Assembly: GCF_028502605.1 (NCBI RefSeq)
Contig: NW_026611594.1
Span: 265,501 to 329,500, forward strand
DNA from: Trichoderma breve
Taxonomy: Eukaryota; Ascomycota; Sordariomycetes; Hypocreales; Hypocreaceae
DNA: 64,000 nt
Reading direction: 5' to 3'
Both the position numbers and the translations under genes were made by a program. A model generated the notes under the pieces. It had not been told where the DNA came from. It ran no database searches and saw only the letters and a list, made by a program, of their open reading frames with translations. The stretch's first letter is position 1; every line of letters starts with the position of its first letter. Of this stretch, positions 12,219 through 24,594 are shown one piece after another.

Positions 12219-15200
12219 CTACGAGATGTCAGGGAATTTTGCATGTCGAGAGGACGACCACCAGCTTTCTGCCGCTTCCCTAGAAGAAATGGTATAAGGG
12301 TGGTTTTGGCCAAGAACTCGCAACCGAGCTTCGGCACACTCGTCCATCTTCCACCTGCCATCCGCATCTCGACCTTGGCTTTTCCAAATGAGAGCAATAT
12401 TGTTCAAGCTCGTCAGAGTATGAGGATGCTCTGGCCCGAGCTTCGTCTTGCAAATCTCCACCACTTCCGACTGTAGCTTGGCAGCGACTTGATGTTTGCC
12501 TTGAGCGCAGTATATCAAGGCGAGGTTGTTCATGCTGGCGAGCGTATAAGGATGGTCTGGCCCCAATATATTCCCTCGCATCTCCAATGCCTCTTCTTGC
12601 AGAGATTGGGCCTCGTAAAGGCGGCCTTGGAGCCTGTATGTTGATGCTAAGCTGTTCATGCATGTGAGTGTATCGGGATGTTCTCCCCCGAGCTTCATCC
12701 TGAGGGAGACGAGGGCTTGTGCTTGAAGAGTCTCGGCTTCCCCTAATTTTCCCTGGAGCCGGTATATCGACCCCAAGTTATTCAAGCTGGTCAGAGTTAG
12801 GTGATGATCAGGACCGAATTTGTTTCTGTAGCTGTCAACCACTTCTTTCTGTGTAGTCTCTGCGTCCGTATAACGGCCTTGGGCTCTGTAAATTGATGCC
12901 AGGTTTGATTTACTTGTTAAAGTTCTTGGATGATCTGGCCCTAAAATTCGTTCTCGATAGGGTACTACCCTGACTTGGGTGTCCATTGCCTTCTTCCACC
13001 GGCCCTTGGCTTTGTATACCAACGCTAGGTTATTATCCAGGATCATCTCCGTTCGATGGAGAATGCTACTGCTTCTTTTTCCGGATGCATCAACTGCTTG
13101 GTTGAACAATTCCTCGGCCCTGTCATATTGTCCTTGGTCCATGAGTATCAACGCAATTAGTGTCAAAGTTTTCGTATCATCCTTGTCTGCCTTTTGTCGC
13201 GCTATTAATGCTTGTTCGGCCAATTGCATCGCAATCTCGTATCTGCCTTGTAGCCGCGCAAATCGGCCTCCGTTGTGTAGAAGATTTGCAAAATCTTCCA
13301 GCAAACGATGGACTGGTTGATAGTTGGCTGCCGCTTGGACATGGGCAAAGAGCTCTTCGCAGGTTGCCCAGCTGGAGTAGATGCTTCTCGGAAATGCCAT
13401 TGCTAGCCTCCTAATAAATTGCTGCTCAAATATTTGTAATTGAGACGCGTCCAGATTCTTCTTCACTGAGAGCTGGATAAGCCCGTGCATCTCGAACACT
13501 TGCTTCGTCCCATTCGCTGTGATGAGGCAGTGATTCAGTAATATCTCCAAGTCCTGATTTAATAAGACGTCTAAGTCGCCGCTTGCCTCATCCAATGTGT
13601 CTCCACTGGGAGAAACATCCGTCAATTGAACGCTGTGATCTCCTACAAAGGGTCTCAGTAACCATTTTGGAATGCCTCGGCGATCAAAAAAGCTCATGAG
13701 CGATAAGAGATCAGTCGCAGATGAGCTTTGTGAGCGAATAGCATCAAGTGATAACTTGAAAGTCTTAAAAAGACTTTTGTGAATCTGTCCGCTTCGATCG
13801 GGGCTGAGATATTCCAACTCTAATAATTTAATTTTTGCCTCTTCGCTGTCTCTTAATTGTATAAGTTGCTTCTCAGTATTGAGTAGCGCCTGTCGTGAAT
13901 ATGTTAGCTATTTGGGAATGCTGATGGGTCCGACATGGAATTAGATTGATCGTGGACTTACTGCCTTTCTCTCTTCTTTCTCCTCTGCCGTTTCCCTTGC
14001 CGTCCGCTGTTCTTCCGATAACTCCGGCATATCTTCATCAGAAGAAACTTTTGCCCAATCTCCATGGTGATCGACTCTTTCCCAACCTCCATGATCAACG
14101 ATGCGGTCGTCTCTATCACCCTCATACATAAAAGGATCATCAGGAACATCTTCCTCGTCTAAATCAACTGTCGAAGGCGATGAATCACCAAGATTTGATG
14201 ATTTGGTGAATGGCTTAGCCAAGATGTTTCTTGAGATGAACTTGGTATGGTCGATCTGGTTACGCCTTGGGCGTAAATCATCGTGGGAAGCTTTGACTAA
14301 TTGGTAACCCAATGGATTACCCTCGTCATTGAGGTATCGAGTAATCGAAACAGGATACTCATCATCGGTGAGCCGCCCTGCTGGTACATTTTGTACATTC
14401 AACGGCTCTGCTGATGCATATTGTACATATTTGGCCACTCGACAAATTGCTAGCGGAATCATGGAAAGTGATTTCACGAGACCACTTGCTGCGTCAATCC
14501 TTGGAACTGGTTCTTTCATTGTCCGTCTCAGTTTCGTTTCTAGAAGAGAGACGGCATTAGATACTGATATAGGTCCAATCTCAATCACGTCTTGCTGGTT
14601 TCCAGTTAGTCCATAAGCCACATCTCTGCGGCGGGTTGTGACGACGATTGTCCCATTTCGGCTCTTAGGTAGGTAGAGTTCGTCCTGGAAAATGCTATGA
14701 TCGTTGGCACCATCCAGGAATAATATCCATCGACCATTTCGTTCTTCGGAGAGCCAACGGTGCGAAATTTGTATCGAAGCTGCCGTACTCTCTGGTCTCC
14801 ACGAGCTGAGATTGGATGCAATTGTTCTGAAACTTTCGTTGATGCTCGACTGACTTTCGGCGTTGACCCAGAATACAGACATTTTTGCTGATGCGACCAA
14901 ACGATAAGCTAGTTCAATAGCTAATTGAGTTTTGCCAATGCCACCTATGCCAACGAGGGCTAAACGAGCGGGAGGCGAAGAGCATGCATGGACGAGATCA
15001 TGAAGAAGAATGTCGTGGCCAGTAAAATCTGGATCGTGGCGGAAAGGAAATATTATGATCGTCGCTGGTGGTGTGCGAGGTCGTGCTAAGGATGTCAGTT
15101 TCGCCTGGGTAATAGCTCAAGTTGTAGTTTCGCTTACCTATTATTGGTTGTTTATCAGATGCATTGTTGGCGATAGTTTCAAGAGCTAAAGACTGATTCT

Positions 15201-17266
15201 TGGCTTGAAATGCCCCAGAATCTATCACTTGTTGCAAAAATGCGTCGGCTTCCGGAGGAGGCTCACTATTAGGAATGAAATCTTGCCAATTCATGTCCAG
15301 CTCACAGTCCGGAATGGTATCTTCCACCAAAGAATTGTCAACATCCATGACTTCAGTTTCTACCAGCAGATCATTGATACTTTCAAGTATCCCTTGAGTC
15401 TCAGGAAGAGAGAGTTGTTGCTTTGAACCAAGGCGGGACAAATCATTGTCGGTGTTACCAGCCAAAACCTTATCGTCCGTTGACTTATCTACGACAGCAT
15501 CCAGAGAAATGATGCGAAGAGAGAAGAGCATTATGCCTTGAAGATGCGCAGCCACATGCCTTGCAATTGTTTCAATATTTAATTGGCCTTGGCTTTGGGA
15601 GACTGGTATTTGAGGATTTGGTGTTTCTTGCTCTGATGACCCAGTGTCGGTGTCACTGTGCTGATCAAGTTGTACGGAGCCAGTCTCTGTCTTTATGCGC
15701 TTTGAACTTTCTGTGAGCTGCTCGCCTTTATTTGGAACCTTTAATAGTGTTTCTTTTGAGGGTTGACTATCTCGATCGGTATTTTGCTCATCGTTCATAG
15801 AAAGGCAACAAAGGGGACAAGTATCTTGTGGACGGGGAGCTCGAAGTCTGCTCTGGTGCACGATGATCTGGATCTGTTGCTCTGTAAAAACGTCCGAGTG
15901 CAGTCTTGATATGTGTTCTGAGAGGTCTTGTGATTTTGGGTATGTTGTCTCCTGGTTGTTGCATAATGGACAACTCCACCAAGCCGGCAAATGTACTTCT
16001 CGGTGCCAGTTCTGACCATGAGTTTCGAGCATGTGGCTAAACCAGGCTCTGGAAGTTGCGAATCGTTTTAAGGGCTCACTACACTTCTCTGAGAGACAGA
16101 GGAAAGGCTTAAAGTCCTCATTTAAATGCTTCCTAGATAAGGAGTGTGTTAGTAACCCGGTATTCTAAGGATCATAAAAGCGATGCTCATACTTCCATTT
16201 GTCCCCTTTGAACTCGTCCTCAGAGAGAGGTGAAAAGCACCAATCACAGACTAGACTAGCTTCTGATGGTTGCGGATAAGCGACAAGATTAGCAGCGACA
16301 GATTTTGTTTTGCTTTTTACAGAGCCGTCCTTTCTCTGCGAAAATCTCCTTTTGAACTCTTGGCTGTCAAGAGACGTAGGCTTGGATTCCTTGGACTGGT
16401 GAGATCTGGCTCCTAAATGTGACATAACTATTGGGCGAACCAGCCGTTTATATATATCGTTTACTGGAGTAGGAGGAGCAGCAACTGGTGGTGGATCAGC
16501 TTCCCATGTGGCAGCCTTTATCTGTGGAGCTGACTCTTCGTTTATAGTAGATAACTGTAACTGAGGTCGAGGTTGGAGCCTCACTTGACGAGATCGCCTA
16601 TAGTGAAACTTTTGATACATATCCGTCATTGCGCGCGCGAGTTGCTCGATCAGAGATGGACTTGCGTCCGGATAGAATGAAGTGATGGCTAGGCGCGCGA
16701 CTCCTTCGAATGAGGTAGAGTCAAATTTTGCCGCGAATTTTCCCAATTTAGTTGCCTGGCTTGCTTCTGATGATGATTGAATGGTCCCTCCAAGATGATG
16801 GAGTCGTTCGATGGCCCCCTCGATACCTCTTAGACTTTCTATGCTGATTTGGAGTTGAGGCTGAGGCGATGAAGCTCCGTCTGAATCGGAGACCTCAATA
16901 TCCTCTCCATCAGAAGCATTCTCAGGTTCGAAAACTGCATTCTATATCAGCTTTCATCGAATAGAGATACAAAATGCCTGACGTACGATAGGTCAAATTT
17001 CTCTTCATAATATCTAGCAAACGAAGAGCCAGATCTTGTATATCGGCATGCCTCTGTAGCCTACGATCAAGGCACATTTCGGGAACGGCGAACACGCCTA
17101 AGAAGGCCGCCCATGCTGAAAATCGTTGTTGGTATTCCCCAACAACCTTTGCTCCATTAAGGTTGGCTTCGTCTTTTAGCCTCGAGATTTGTTCGGCGAA
17201 TAGCTTCTCGCATTCGCTCGCGAGCTCATAGATTGGCTCGCCTGACTCAATACAGTCTTCATCCAT
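12219..17266 (-). CDS. NLR protein: zinc-finger-like N-terminal region, NB-ARC and TPR repeats
   Basis: Five exons: 17266-16987, 16934-16193, 16132-15138, 15085-13962 and 13889-12219, encoding 1603 residues. Four introns of 52-72 nt all keep frame. The N-terminal helical part (IYELASECEKLFAEQ, then YQQRFSAWAAFLGVFA) is the one I know from fungal NLRs that carry C2H2-like regions. Cys/His pairs follow at about 320-450 (CDWC, WWSCPLC ... HISRLH, CPLCC). The third intron must be removed to give the NB-ARC P-loop GIGGIGKTQ near 718-726, followed by ILFLDGAND (Walker B) and TTRRRDVAYG. The C-terminal third has at least five 42-residue TPRs (ALVYKAKGRWKKAM, SIYRAQGRYTDAE, LGPDHPYTLASMNNLA). Known relatives act in incompatibility or innate-like responses, where TPRs sense a ligand and the NB-ARC oligomerises. 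It appears complete and undamaged. Confidence 0.85.
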
Positions 17267-18055
17267 GACTGTTCAGCAGCATGTGAATATATGTGTTCCG
17301 AGTGTTCATTTAGTAGGAGGCCCAATTCATGGGCAGGATGCGGCCGCGGGTAAGAAGAGAATGTGGAGAGTGGAAGTATGCGGGAAGAGACGAAAACTCC
17401 ACAGTCGCATTTAACGGTGGATCGGATGCGCTACTCTCAGCTGTTTGAAGCAAGATTAAGAGTTTGTTCTCGGTAGATGAGAAGAGACTATTGCATGTAG
17501 GTACATGTAGTCATCGTCGAAATCCTCCATCTGTGGTTGACCCCGCCTTCATGCATTGTCTATAAATCCTGAGGATAAATTACCCCATCCATGTACTTGA
17601 CTATACTTAACTCAATCATCTCTTCTGTTGCCACTGATGCCCCAACCTAGTTCTTGATTCATGAATATTTGGTTGCCAGTTGGCGTATTTGAACCTATCA
17701 ACTATGTTCTGTCTTGGGTATTCGCCGTCCAGAAATTGGCCCGATGAGCATTCAATTTCATCTTCATTCCTCTGCAGTTACCGCATCATAGAATGTACCC
17801 AAAGGTATAGTAGCACGCACTTTGATCCTTAGCGTTATTACATGGGATGTTTATAGCGCAATAAGTCTTCATACTCGGACAGGGTTCAGGTGATATGCAT
17901 GATCGTCTCCGGCCGGTAGCTTTGCTTATGAGAGGCTCACAAACCCCCGCTTTCAATCTTCAGCCGCAAACCGCACTCGCAACCACACAAAGGATCGTAC
18001 TGGTCACACATGGTCTTATCCGTTGTAAACAGGCAATCAAATACACAGACATGCC
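17267..18055. other. Divergent promoter region of the NLR and DUF7580-like genes
   Basis: About 790 bp. No protein family recognised on either strand. A minus frame (18281-17937) overlaps the next gene and looks like a shadow. Upstream control of the NLR (minus) and of the DUF7580-like gene (plus) should lie here. Confidence 0.4.
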
Positions 18056-19983
18056 ATGCTTCCAACAGAGTCTCTTGGGTGGATTGGCTTTCAAGCACTA
18101 AAGGTGCGCTTGGTGGGCCGACTTGCACCGTTTGCAAGTCGCAAAGCAAGCGTAGATCGTCCCACCAGGATTCAAAACGACGCTGATCTATTGGATTGCG
18201 ACCTGCGCGACATCTTGAAGACAGCAACTTTAGACGTCGACCTATCAGTCGAGGAATACCATGACTTACACCAGAGGGCACATGGTCTTTTGGTGTCTCT
18301 CGATCATATGGTGAATGAAGAGTTTATTGGAAGATATGAAGATGACGACAATTCTCTGGGCGAGTCTCACGATATCGCAAAAGTCGGCAGCGTCTACCCA
18401 AGGCTAGCTGCCTTGATGCTATTCCTCGATGCATCAAACCACAACCAATTCGACTTATTGAGCGACCCAAGCTCGTCTCTTTTTACCTTGCCTTCCGGAG
18501 CGATCAGAAACCAAGCTGTAAGCCAAATAGCGGCTTGGAAAGCAGCTTTACAGCGGTTGATAGCGAGATCAGATCAATCACAGAGCCGACATGATGCTTT
18601 CAGGCCACAGATGCGCCCAGATGAGCCAAAGCCCAAGCTGCATCAAAATACCGTGATGCAAAACCCTGTGGGCATTGTCATGGATGCCATTTTCAAGGAA
18701 TTTCAACAAGTAAATTGCGGCATGACACACGAGATTAAGTTGAGAGTCTTGGATGAATCGCATACAGACTCAAGCCGGCCAAAAATTGAAATGCTCATGT
18801 CCTGTTGCCAGTCTGGGTGTGACTGGCAAGAGGCTGTTTGCGACTCTATTCAGTAATTGAACTTACTAAAACATATTGGTCATCAGAAGCACAAATCTGA
18901 CAGATATATAGGGCGCCGATGAATCTCAGGAAGAAAAATAATATTTGCATCGCTATTCACGAAACATGGAAGCAACGTACAAAACTTCGCCTATTCTTTG
19001 ACCAGAGAGGACTATTCGATATTACAGACGAGGAGCCGCCGATGGCCACGTCCCTTCATGACTATGAAGAAGAAACTCTGAATTCGTTATTCGATAAAAA
19101 CATGTTCCGTCCAATCAGTCCCGGAGCCTATCTACAAGGCTTAGCCATAGAAAGATTTGATCACAAAGAAAAGACGTCGCTAGCCTTGGCCCTAGCTAGA
19201 TGTCTCATGGTCTTTTTTGACAAAACCCTTGAGCGCGCATTTTGTAATTGGAATGCTAACAGTATATTCATCATGCGCTCAGCTCGTTCTCACGGGGAGC
19301 CGCCGTGGTGGCATATTTTGGTGAGATCACGTCCTCCTACCTCCAGGCAACCTAATATTCACGATAAAATCGGCCCTGGCAATCCAATTCTCCTGTCATT
19401 TGCCAAATTGTTGCTGGAAATTGTCAACGGTGAGCCGATTAAACTCGAGGTCGATCCACAAAATATTAACAAAAACATTGGGAATTGGGCTCAGATGTGT
19501 GGCTACGTGGAAGAGGCGCGACAAGACCGAAACAGCTTCTATCTTCAAGCTGTCCAAGGATGTTTGTATCTACACATGCACCTACAAAGAGGCCAAGATG
19601 AACAAACTGCTTTGTCAGGGATCGCCATGAGAGAGGTCATATATGAACAGATTGTCCGGAACCTAGAGAAGGAGCTTCATCCTGAGGGACTAAAGCGGAA
19701 ACGCCGAGGATCATTTTCTGAACCTTCCCAATCCAACAAAGTATACATCACGGAGCCTTTACAACTGGATAATCGCCATGAAGAGAGCTTTACGTCTCGG
19801 GTCATGAAAAACACTCAGAGTATCTCATTATCTCACAGCAACATAAAGGATGATCCGTCCACACGGATCTTACGACGGAGTACTTCTAACTTTTCTACCT
19901 ACAATAGTTCGGAAGCTCTCTCCAATAATTTGTTCGTAACTCACCTGTTTATGACCCTTTTATTAACTGGAGAAGGAGTTTGA
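18056..19983 (+). CDS. DUF7580-like protein of the fungal NLR/incompatibility type
   Basis: Two exons, 18056-18852 and 18912-19983, encode about 622 residues. The intron (GTAATTG ... ATATATAG, 59 nt) keeps frame (DSIQ-APMNLRKK). The start is uncertain; the first about 30 residues do not look conserved. The N-terminal half is helical (VDLSVEEYHDLHQRAHGLLVSLDHMVNE). The C-terminal half has features I associate with DUF7580, a pseudokinase-like region: LALALARCLMVFFD, then FCNWNANSIFIM and LLLEIVNGEPI. The tail is basic and Ser-rich (LKRKRRGSFSEPSQSN). It stops 35 bp before the ATG of the nucleoside-phosphorylase-like gene, in another frame. In many fungi such N-terminal parts are fused to effector or nucleotide-binding domains, so this may be one half of a split gene. 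Confidence in the family is moderate. Confidence 0.5.
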
Positions 19984-20018
19984 GTATTAATTCGTGCCTT
20001 AGTTTCCGCTCTGCAACC

Positions 20019-21116
20019 ATGACACCCATGGCTCCTCCAGACCGCGACCATTTTGATGTTGCGATTATCTGTGCCATCCCTACGGAATATAATGCTATTT
20101 GTCAAATATTCGATGAGTTTTGGGACGAGGACGGCGATCGCTACGGCAGAGCTGCCGGTGATCTCAATACCTACACAACAGGCCGCATTGGGAAGCACAA
20201 CGTCGTCCTTGCGCTTCTCCCACAGATGGGAAAGTCCAATGCTGCAGCCGCAGCCGCTAGCTTCAGATCAAGTTATAACAACATCGAGTTGGCACTACTT
20301 GTGGGCGTTTGCGGAGGCGTGCCTCGCACTGATTCCTTTGCAGAGGATGAGATTCTCCTAGGCGATGTGGTGATTAGCAGGGCAGTTGTCCAATACGACT
20401 TTGGTAGGAAATATCCTAATGGGTTCGTACGCAAGAGCTCTTTTCAGGACAACCTAGGCAAAGCTTCAAAGAATATTCAAGGTCTCTTGAATACTTTTGA
20501 GACTGATAGGGGACTAAGTCTGCTTCAAAGACAAACGGCCCAGTTCTTGACACAGCTTCAAAACACGGGGCAAAACAAGAATCGTCGAACACTTAACAAG
20601 TACCGATACCCTGGGACGGCCAAAGACAGGCTATTTAGACCAGATTATCGTCACAAGCATCGCGACTCACGAGCTAGCACCTGCACTATTTGTAGCAGTG
20701 ACACCAATGCTGTTTGCGAAGAGGCTTTGGGTGAGACTTGCGAGGCGCTGGGATGCGAAGAGAGCTATTTAGTCGAAAGGGAGCGTCTCCAGGAAAAACA
20801 AGAGCTTGAAGAGAGCAACCACGAGGAAGCACAGGAGCCCGCAATCCACATCGGTGCCGTCGCATCAGGCGATACAGTTCTGAAGTCTGGAGAGGATCGC
20901 GATAACATTGCGGCAAAAGAAGGTGTTATTGCCTTTGAGATGGAGGGAGCCGGCATTTGGGGAGAGATTCCCTGCATTATTGTAAAGGGGGTTTGTGATT
21001 ACGCTGATTCTCACAAGAACAAGAGGTGGCAGGATTTTGCTGCCGCAACTGCAGCTGCAGCTGCAAAGGCTCTCTTACACAGATATCCCAAGACAGAGAA
21101 GACGAGATATGAATGA
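20019..21116 (+). CDS. Nucleoside phosphorylase-fold (PNP/UDP family) protein
   Basis: Single exon, 365 residues from the ATG at 20019. The start HFDVAIICAIPTEYNAI is the usual opening of the fungal PNP_UDP_1-type domain, often the N-terminal module of NLR proteins. LLVGVCGGVPR and ILLGDVVIS follow, then a long charged insertion rich in Glu (residues about 215-285). The catalytic-end motifs are FEMEGAGIW and IIVKGVCDYADSHKNKRWQ. The protein stops after an Ala-rich helix (AAATAAAAAKALLHRYPK) with no NACHT or repeat domain, so it is a stand-alone version. Such domains cleave or bind nucleosides; recent bacterial and animal parallels use them as immune effectors, but no activity is shown here. 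It lies directly behind the DUF7580-like gene. Confidence 0.75.
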   Translation: MTPMAPPDRDHFDVAIICAIPTEYNAICQIFDEFWDEDGDRYGRAAGDLNTYTTGRIGKHNVVLALLPQMGKSNAAAAAASFRSSYNNIELALLVGVCGGVPRTDSFAEDEILLGDVVISRAVVQYDFGRKYPNGFVRKSSFQDNLGKASKNIQGLLNTFETDRGLSLLQRQTAQFLTQLQNTGQNKNRRTLNKYRYPGTAKDRLFRPDYRHKHRDSRASTCTICSSDTNAVCEEALGETCEALGCEESYLVERERLQEKQELEESNHEEAQEPAIHIGAVASGDTVLKSGEDRDNIAAKEGVIAFEMEGAGIWGEIPCIIVKGVCDYADSHKNKRWQDFAAATAAAAAKALLHRYPKTEKTRYE

Positions 21117-22034
21117 ATTGAAGTATTAAAATTGTATTAAGAAGTGCACGGTATTGCTGGGAGCTGACTGATTCTCAACAACCCCACCACACCACAACTT
21201 TATGCATCTCACCACATTTGTCACTCCGTAGGCCTGTGACTGAGACTCTTGGCTTACGTATACTGTCTCCTACTGGCCCGAAGAGAAATGGTCGTGAGAG
21301 CTCAGACCGGTGAGCCCATAGTTTGACTTACAGTGGCTTTACATGACCATTGAACCTTTTCTGCTCCACATATCGGAGCCCTGGCCGAAATACCAATGAT
21401 CCAGTAGACATCTGGGCTATTCCTTAAATAACAGCAGGTATAGAAGATCATGTGGATCAATAACGCTCTGCGAATTAAACTGGGTGCTTGGAAGGTCCGT
21501 TGATACTAAGTTAATAATTGCTTAATTACTTAAGACAAGCACGGCGAGCGAGACTAAGGGCAATAACAAGCTTTGCAGCTACTCCCACACTGGAATTCTG
21601 TATTCTTCACGCCTTAGGCCATTCGTGTGATAAAACTGGACGGCTGCAGCATGCCCACGCGGACATAATTGGCCTGGTGTAAAGCTCCCGGTATCGCGGT
21701 GTTAGTTACCTTGCCAAGTTTTACATGCAAAAATAGAATCCAGACAGCCCTCCAAGTCACCTAGCATGTAATTCCGTTTCATATAGTGACTCAAAAATCC
21801 CGTGTTCCAGTTATTTCATGCCCTGTGGCCCTATAAAGTTCAACCTTGTGCTGCATTTATGTGTTGTGACGTCAAGTTACGTCGTCATGCACACATCATC
21901 AAACTCATCGAAGCAACCCCATAGTGCTCACAAGCAGAACTTACTATTTTGTTATAAACCGTCCGCTTGCTTTTGTTTTTCCCCTTCGCTTGGTCATGCT
22001 CTTCAACTGTAGTATTACAACATATATACCCATC
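21117..22034. other. Intergenic region, no gene seen
   Basis: About 900 bp between the PNP-like gene and the decarboxylase gene. AT-rich with short unrelated frames only. The first part is the 3' untranslated region of the PNP-like gene; its first about 110 bp recur in the relic at 24,595-24,770. Confidence 0.5.
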
Positions 22035-23252
22035 ATGACTATGTGGGGTTATATTCACGCGATAGCAGACTATTTGCTGTCCTGGGTGAAACTCGTATGT
22101 TGGAAAAGTATGCAACACTTCTAGAATAGAATTTTGACACCTTTATAGGAGCAAAATGCGGAAATTGGGTGGCGTTCGTTCAATCGAAAGGTCATATTTG
22201 AAGACTCGTGTATCCCATGTCACCAGTGTGCCTGACTTTGACTGCAGACCGGAAAGTTAGAGCGCGAACAACAGACACTATGGAAGAAGCTCAAGCTTCT
22301 CGTCTTATTTAACCCACTCATGGAATGGATTGATAGGAGTCAACTCATGCGTTTATACATGCATGAAGAGTCAATTGCAGAAGGTTTGCACCAGGCGCAT
22401 GATTTTTTCCTGATAGGACAGGTTGTTGATATAAGCTGCAGGGCGAAGAGAAAGAACAACGAGTTCCAGGAGGCGCATCAAGGCTTTCGTTGACGCCTAT
22501 GGAATAAACATGCATGATTTCGAGCCCTCTGATATCAGTCGCTATCCTACCTTTGAAGATTTCTTCACTCGTTCACTCAAAACAGCGTCGCGTCCCATTT
22601 GTGATCTTGACGACCCTTCCCATGCCGTCGTGGTGGCTGACTCGAGAGTCGTCGTCTTCAATTCCATTGAGGAAGCAAAAGCGTTGTGGATCAAAGGCAA
22701 GAACTTTGGCCTCAATGATCTAGTCATGAGTAATGAAGTAGGTGATAAGTTTAGAGATGCTGCCATTGCGAGCTTTCGGCTTTCACCGCAGGACTACCAC
22801 CGGTACCACTCACCTGTCCAGGGTACAATCCAAAGCTTTCAGAGCTTACCGGGCGATTACTACCAGGTCGATCCTGTAGCTTTACAAAGCAAGGTGGATA
22901 TATTAACACGCAATAGACGGGATTTCGTTGTAATTGAGACGAAGGAGTTTGGGGAAGTTCTATTTGTGGCGATTGGTGCGACGGACGTCGGAAGCGTGCA
23001 GTAAGTTGTTGAATATACGGGAAACACTATAAAGTACTAACTGGCTACTTTAGTATCCACGAGAAATATCAGAGGACCGGGCAAACTGTTAAGAAAGGAG
23101 ATGAACTGGGCGTTTTTCAGTTTGGAGGCTCATCTATTATTGTTGCTTTTCAACGTGGCAGTATCAAATTTGACGATGATCTGTTGGGACTAAGTGAGCA
23201 GAAAATCCAGACGTCTGTGGAGGTTGGTATGAGCCTGGGGTGTTCTACGTGA
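22035..23252 (+). CDS. Phosphatidylserine decarboxylase family protein
   Basis: Four exons by my model: 22035-22094, 22248-22383, 22442-23000 and 23054-23252, 317 residues. All phases fit. The second donor is GTTTGC, weak but workable. The product contains FEPSDISRYPTFEDFFTRSL, SFRLSPQDYHRYHSPVQG, the substrate-site block GDYYQVDPVALQS and the C-terminal FGGSSIIVAF. In this family a Gly-Ser bond in the LGST/GGSS motif is self-cleaved and the Ser becomes the pyruvoyl group. The enzyme makes phosphatidylethanolamine from phosphatidylserine. It is shorter than housekeeping fungal enzymes and lacks C2 domains or a mitochondrial leader, so it is probably an accessory paralogue. The first 60-nt exon is the least certain part. 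Confidence 0.75.
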
Positions 23253-23608
23253 GAGGTTTCAGAGAGGGTCTTACATGAATATATGAGAAACTTTGCACAT
23301 ATTCTGCGTCCATTAGGTCTGTGCCATGGAGCTACGCAAGTTGGCCAATAGGAATAGTCTCTCGGCGAAACTCGAGCTCAGCCAACACCTCAGACTAAAC
23401 AAGACCTTGGGGGCATTAGACTTATCTGCTCCCAGAATATTGGTCTGTGCAAATGTTGCTTCCGGTGTAAGGCAGGTAGGTTGTTCAGCGATCCAGTCTG
23501 CTTGAATTCGCCGCCTCCCTCCGCCTCGCCATATTCCCATTAGCCTATTAATTTACTCCAGGATACCGGCCAGCAGGAGTACTGACAACTACGTCGCCAA
23601 GTCAAATC

Positions 23609-23839
23609 TTAAGGGGGAATGCCTCCGCCGATACTAACCATTAAGCCAAACTTAATAGATAGAAAGGTGTAGATCATCCAGGTCACGAACGTTGCTGCGT
23701 AGGCTATAATAATGTTATACTTGCTGATCGACCCCAAGGTGTATGGATTTGGGTCATTAGGCGGTTTTGGAAGACAGATGTGTCTATCCTCCAGCATAGC
23801 CGTCGCCGCAGCCTGCTCTTTGGATGAGCACAGACCCAT
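23609..23839 (-). CDS. Possible small N-myristoylated membrane protein
   Basis: An open frame of 76 codons. It starts MGLCSSKE, a good fit to the N-myristoylation pattern (Gly2, small residue at position 6) with a Cys next to it for palmitoylation. One hydrophobic helix follows (IIIAYAATFVTWMIYTFLSI). There is no homologue that I recognise. A splice donor-like GTTAGTAT sits near the end, so the gene may continue. It could be a chance frame. Confidence 0.25.
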   Translation of the reverse strand: MGLCSSKEQAAATAMLEDRHICLPKPPNDPNPYTLGSISKYNIIIAYAATFVTWMIYTFLSIKFGLMVSIGGGIPP

Positions 23840-24594
23840 CCAACCGTGTATTCATCATGAGTTTTAGTCTTAGTAGCTAGTTATCAGCTAGGTGGTAGTA
23901 AGAACAAATAATTCTTTCCAACTTTTCTTAAGGAGATTTTCTCTTATAGCAACTCACCAGTAGAAGACTTGTTTCGTTTCAGCTCATATGGTCAGTAGCG
24001 ATCAATACTTACGTATAAGGCATCAATACATACTGCAGTCTGGGCTCCATCCAGCAATGGGCGATCAGCCAGTGTGGCGGCAAGAAGACTTGTCTAAGAT
24101 TTCACACCCACCTTTTAGGGAAATATGGAGCAAAGTCTGCATTAACCTGCCCACACATTCTTTGCTCAAGCCGTAGACACGATGACCTTCTTCTTTGGAA
24201 TTATTGGCAACTACAGACCCGCGCAGAATAAATTGTACAAAGATCTGCTAGCTTCCAGCGCTGCTCTCTGAGAGAAGGGCTAATGTGAGGCATTGTGACA
24301 TCACTAGAAATGGCTCCGGACGCCGTCTGATTGGCCAGTAGCAAGCCGCGTTGTCTTTTGTTACTCTTCGTCTGCGACATTTCAATGGCTAAGTGGTTGC
24401 GACACCAGAAAATGTGGCAAGAGATTTCCACATGATATTTAATGAGATAGTTTTACTAGAGATATGACGTGACGGAATGATCGGGACAGTTACCACTATT
24501 ACTCATTCTGCTGTATGTGTTATTGTAATACACACTAGCTGTACTGGCTAGTGTTTATGAACAACTATAAGAGGCATTGCCATCAAATATACAG

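Noticed and set aside
12219..13817. TPR part of the NLR as a separate gene
   Set aside because: The intron 13,890-13,961 joins it in frame to the NB-ARC exon.
17937..18281. 114-codon minus-strand frame over the DUF7580-like gene start
   Set aside because: It overlaps a supported plus-strand exon in antisense and has no family motif.
23313..23540. 75-codon minus-strand frame near the decarboxylase 3' end
   Set aside because: Low-complexity start (GGGRRR), no conserved features.
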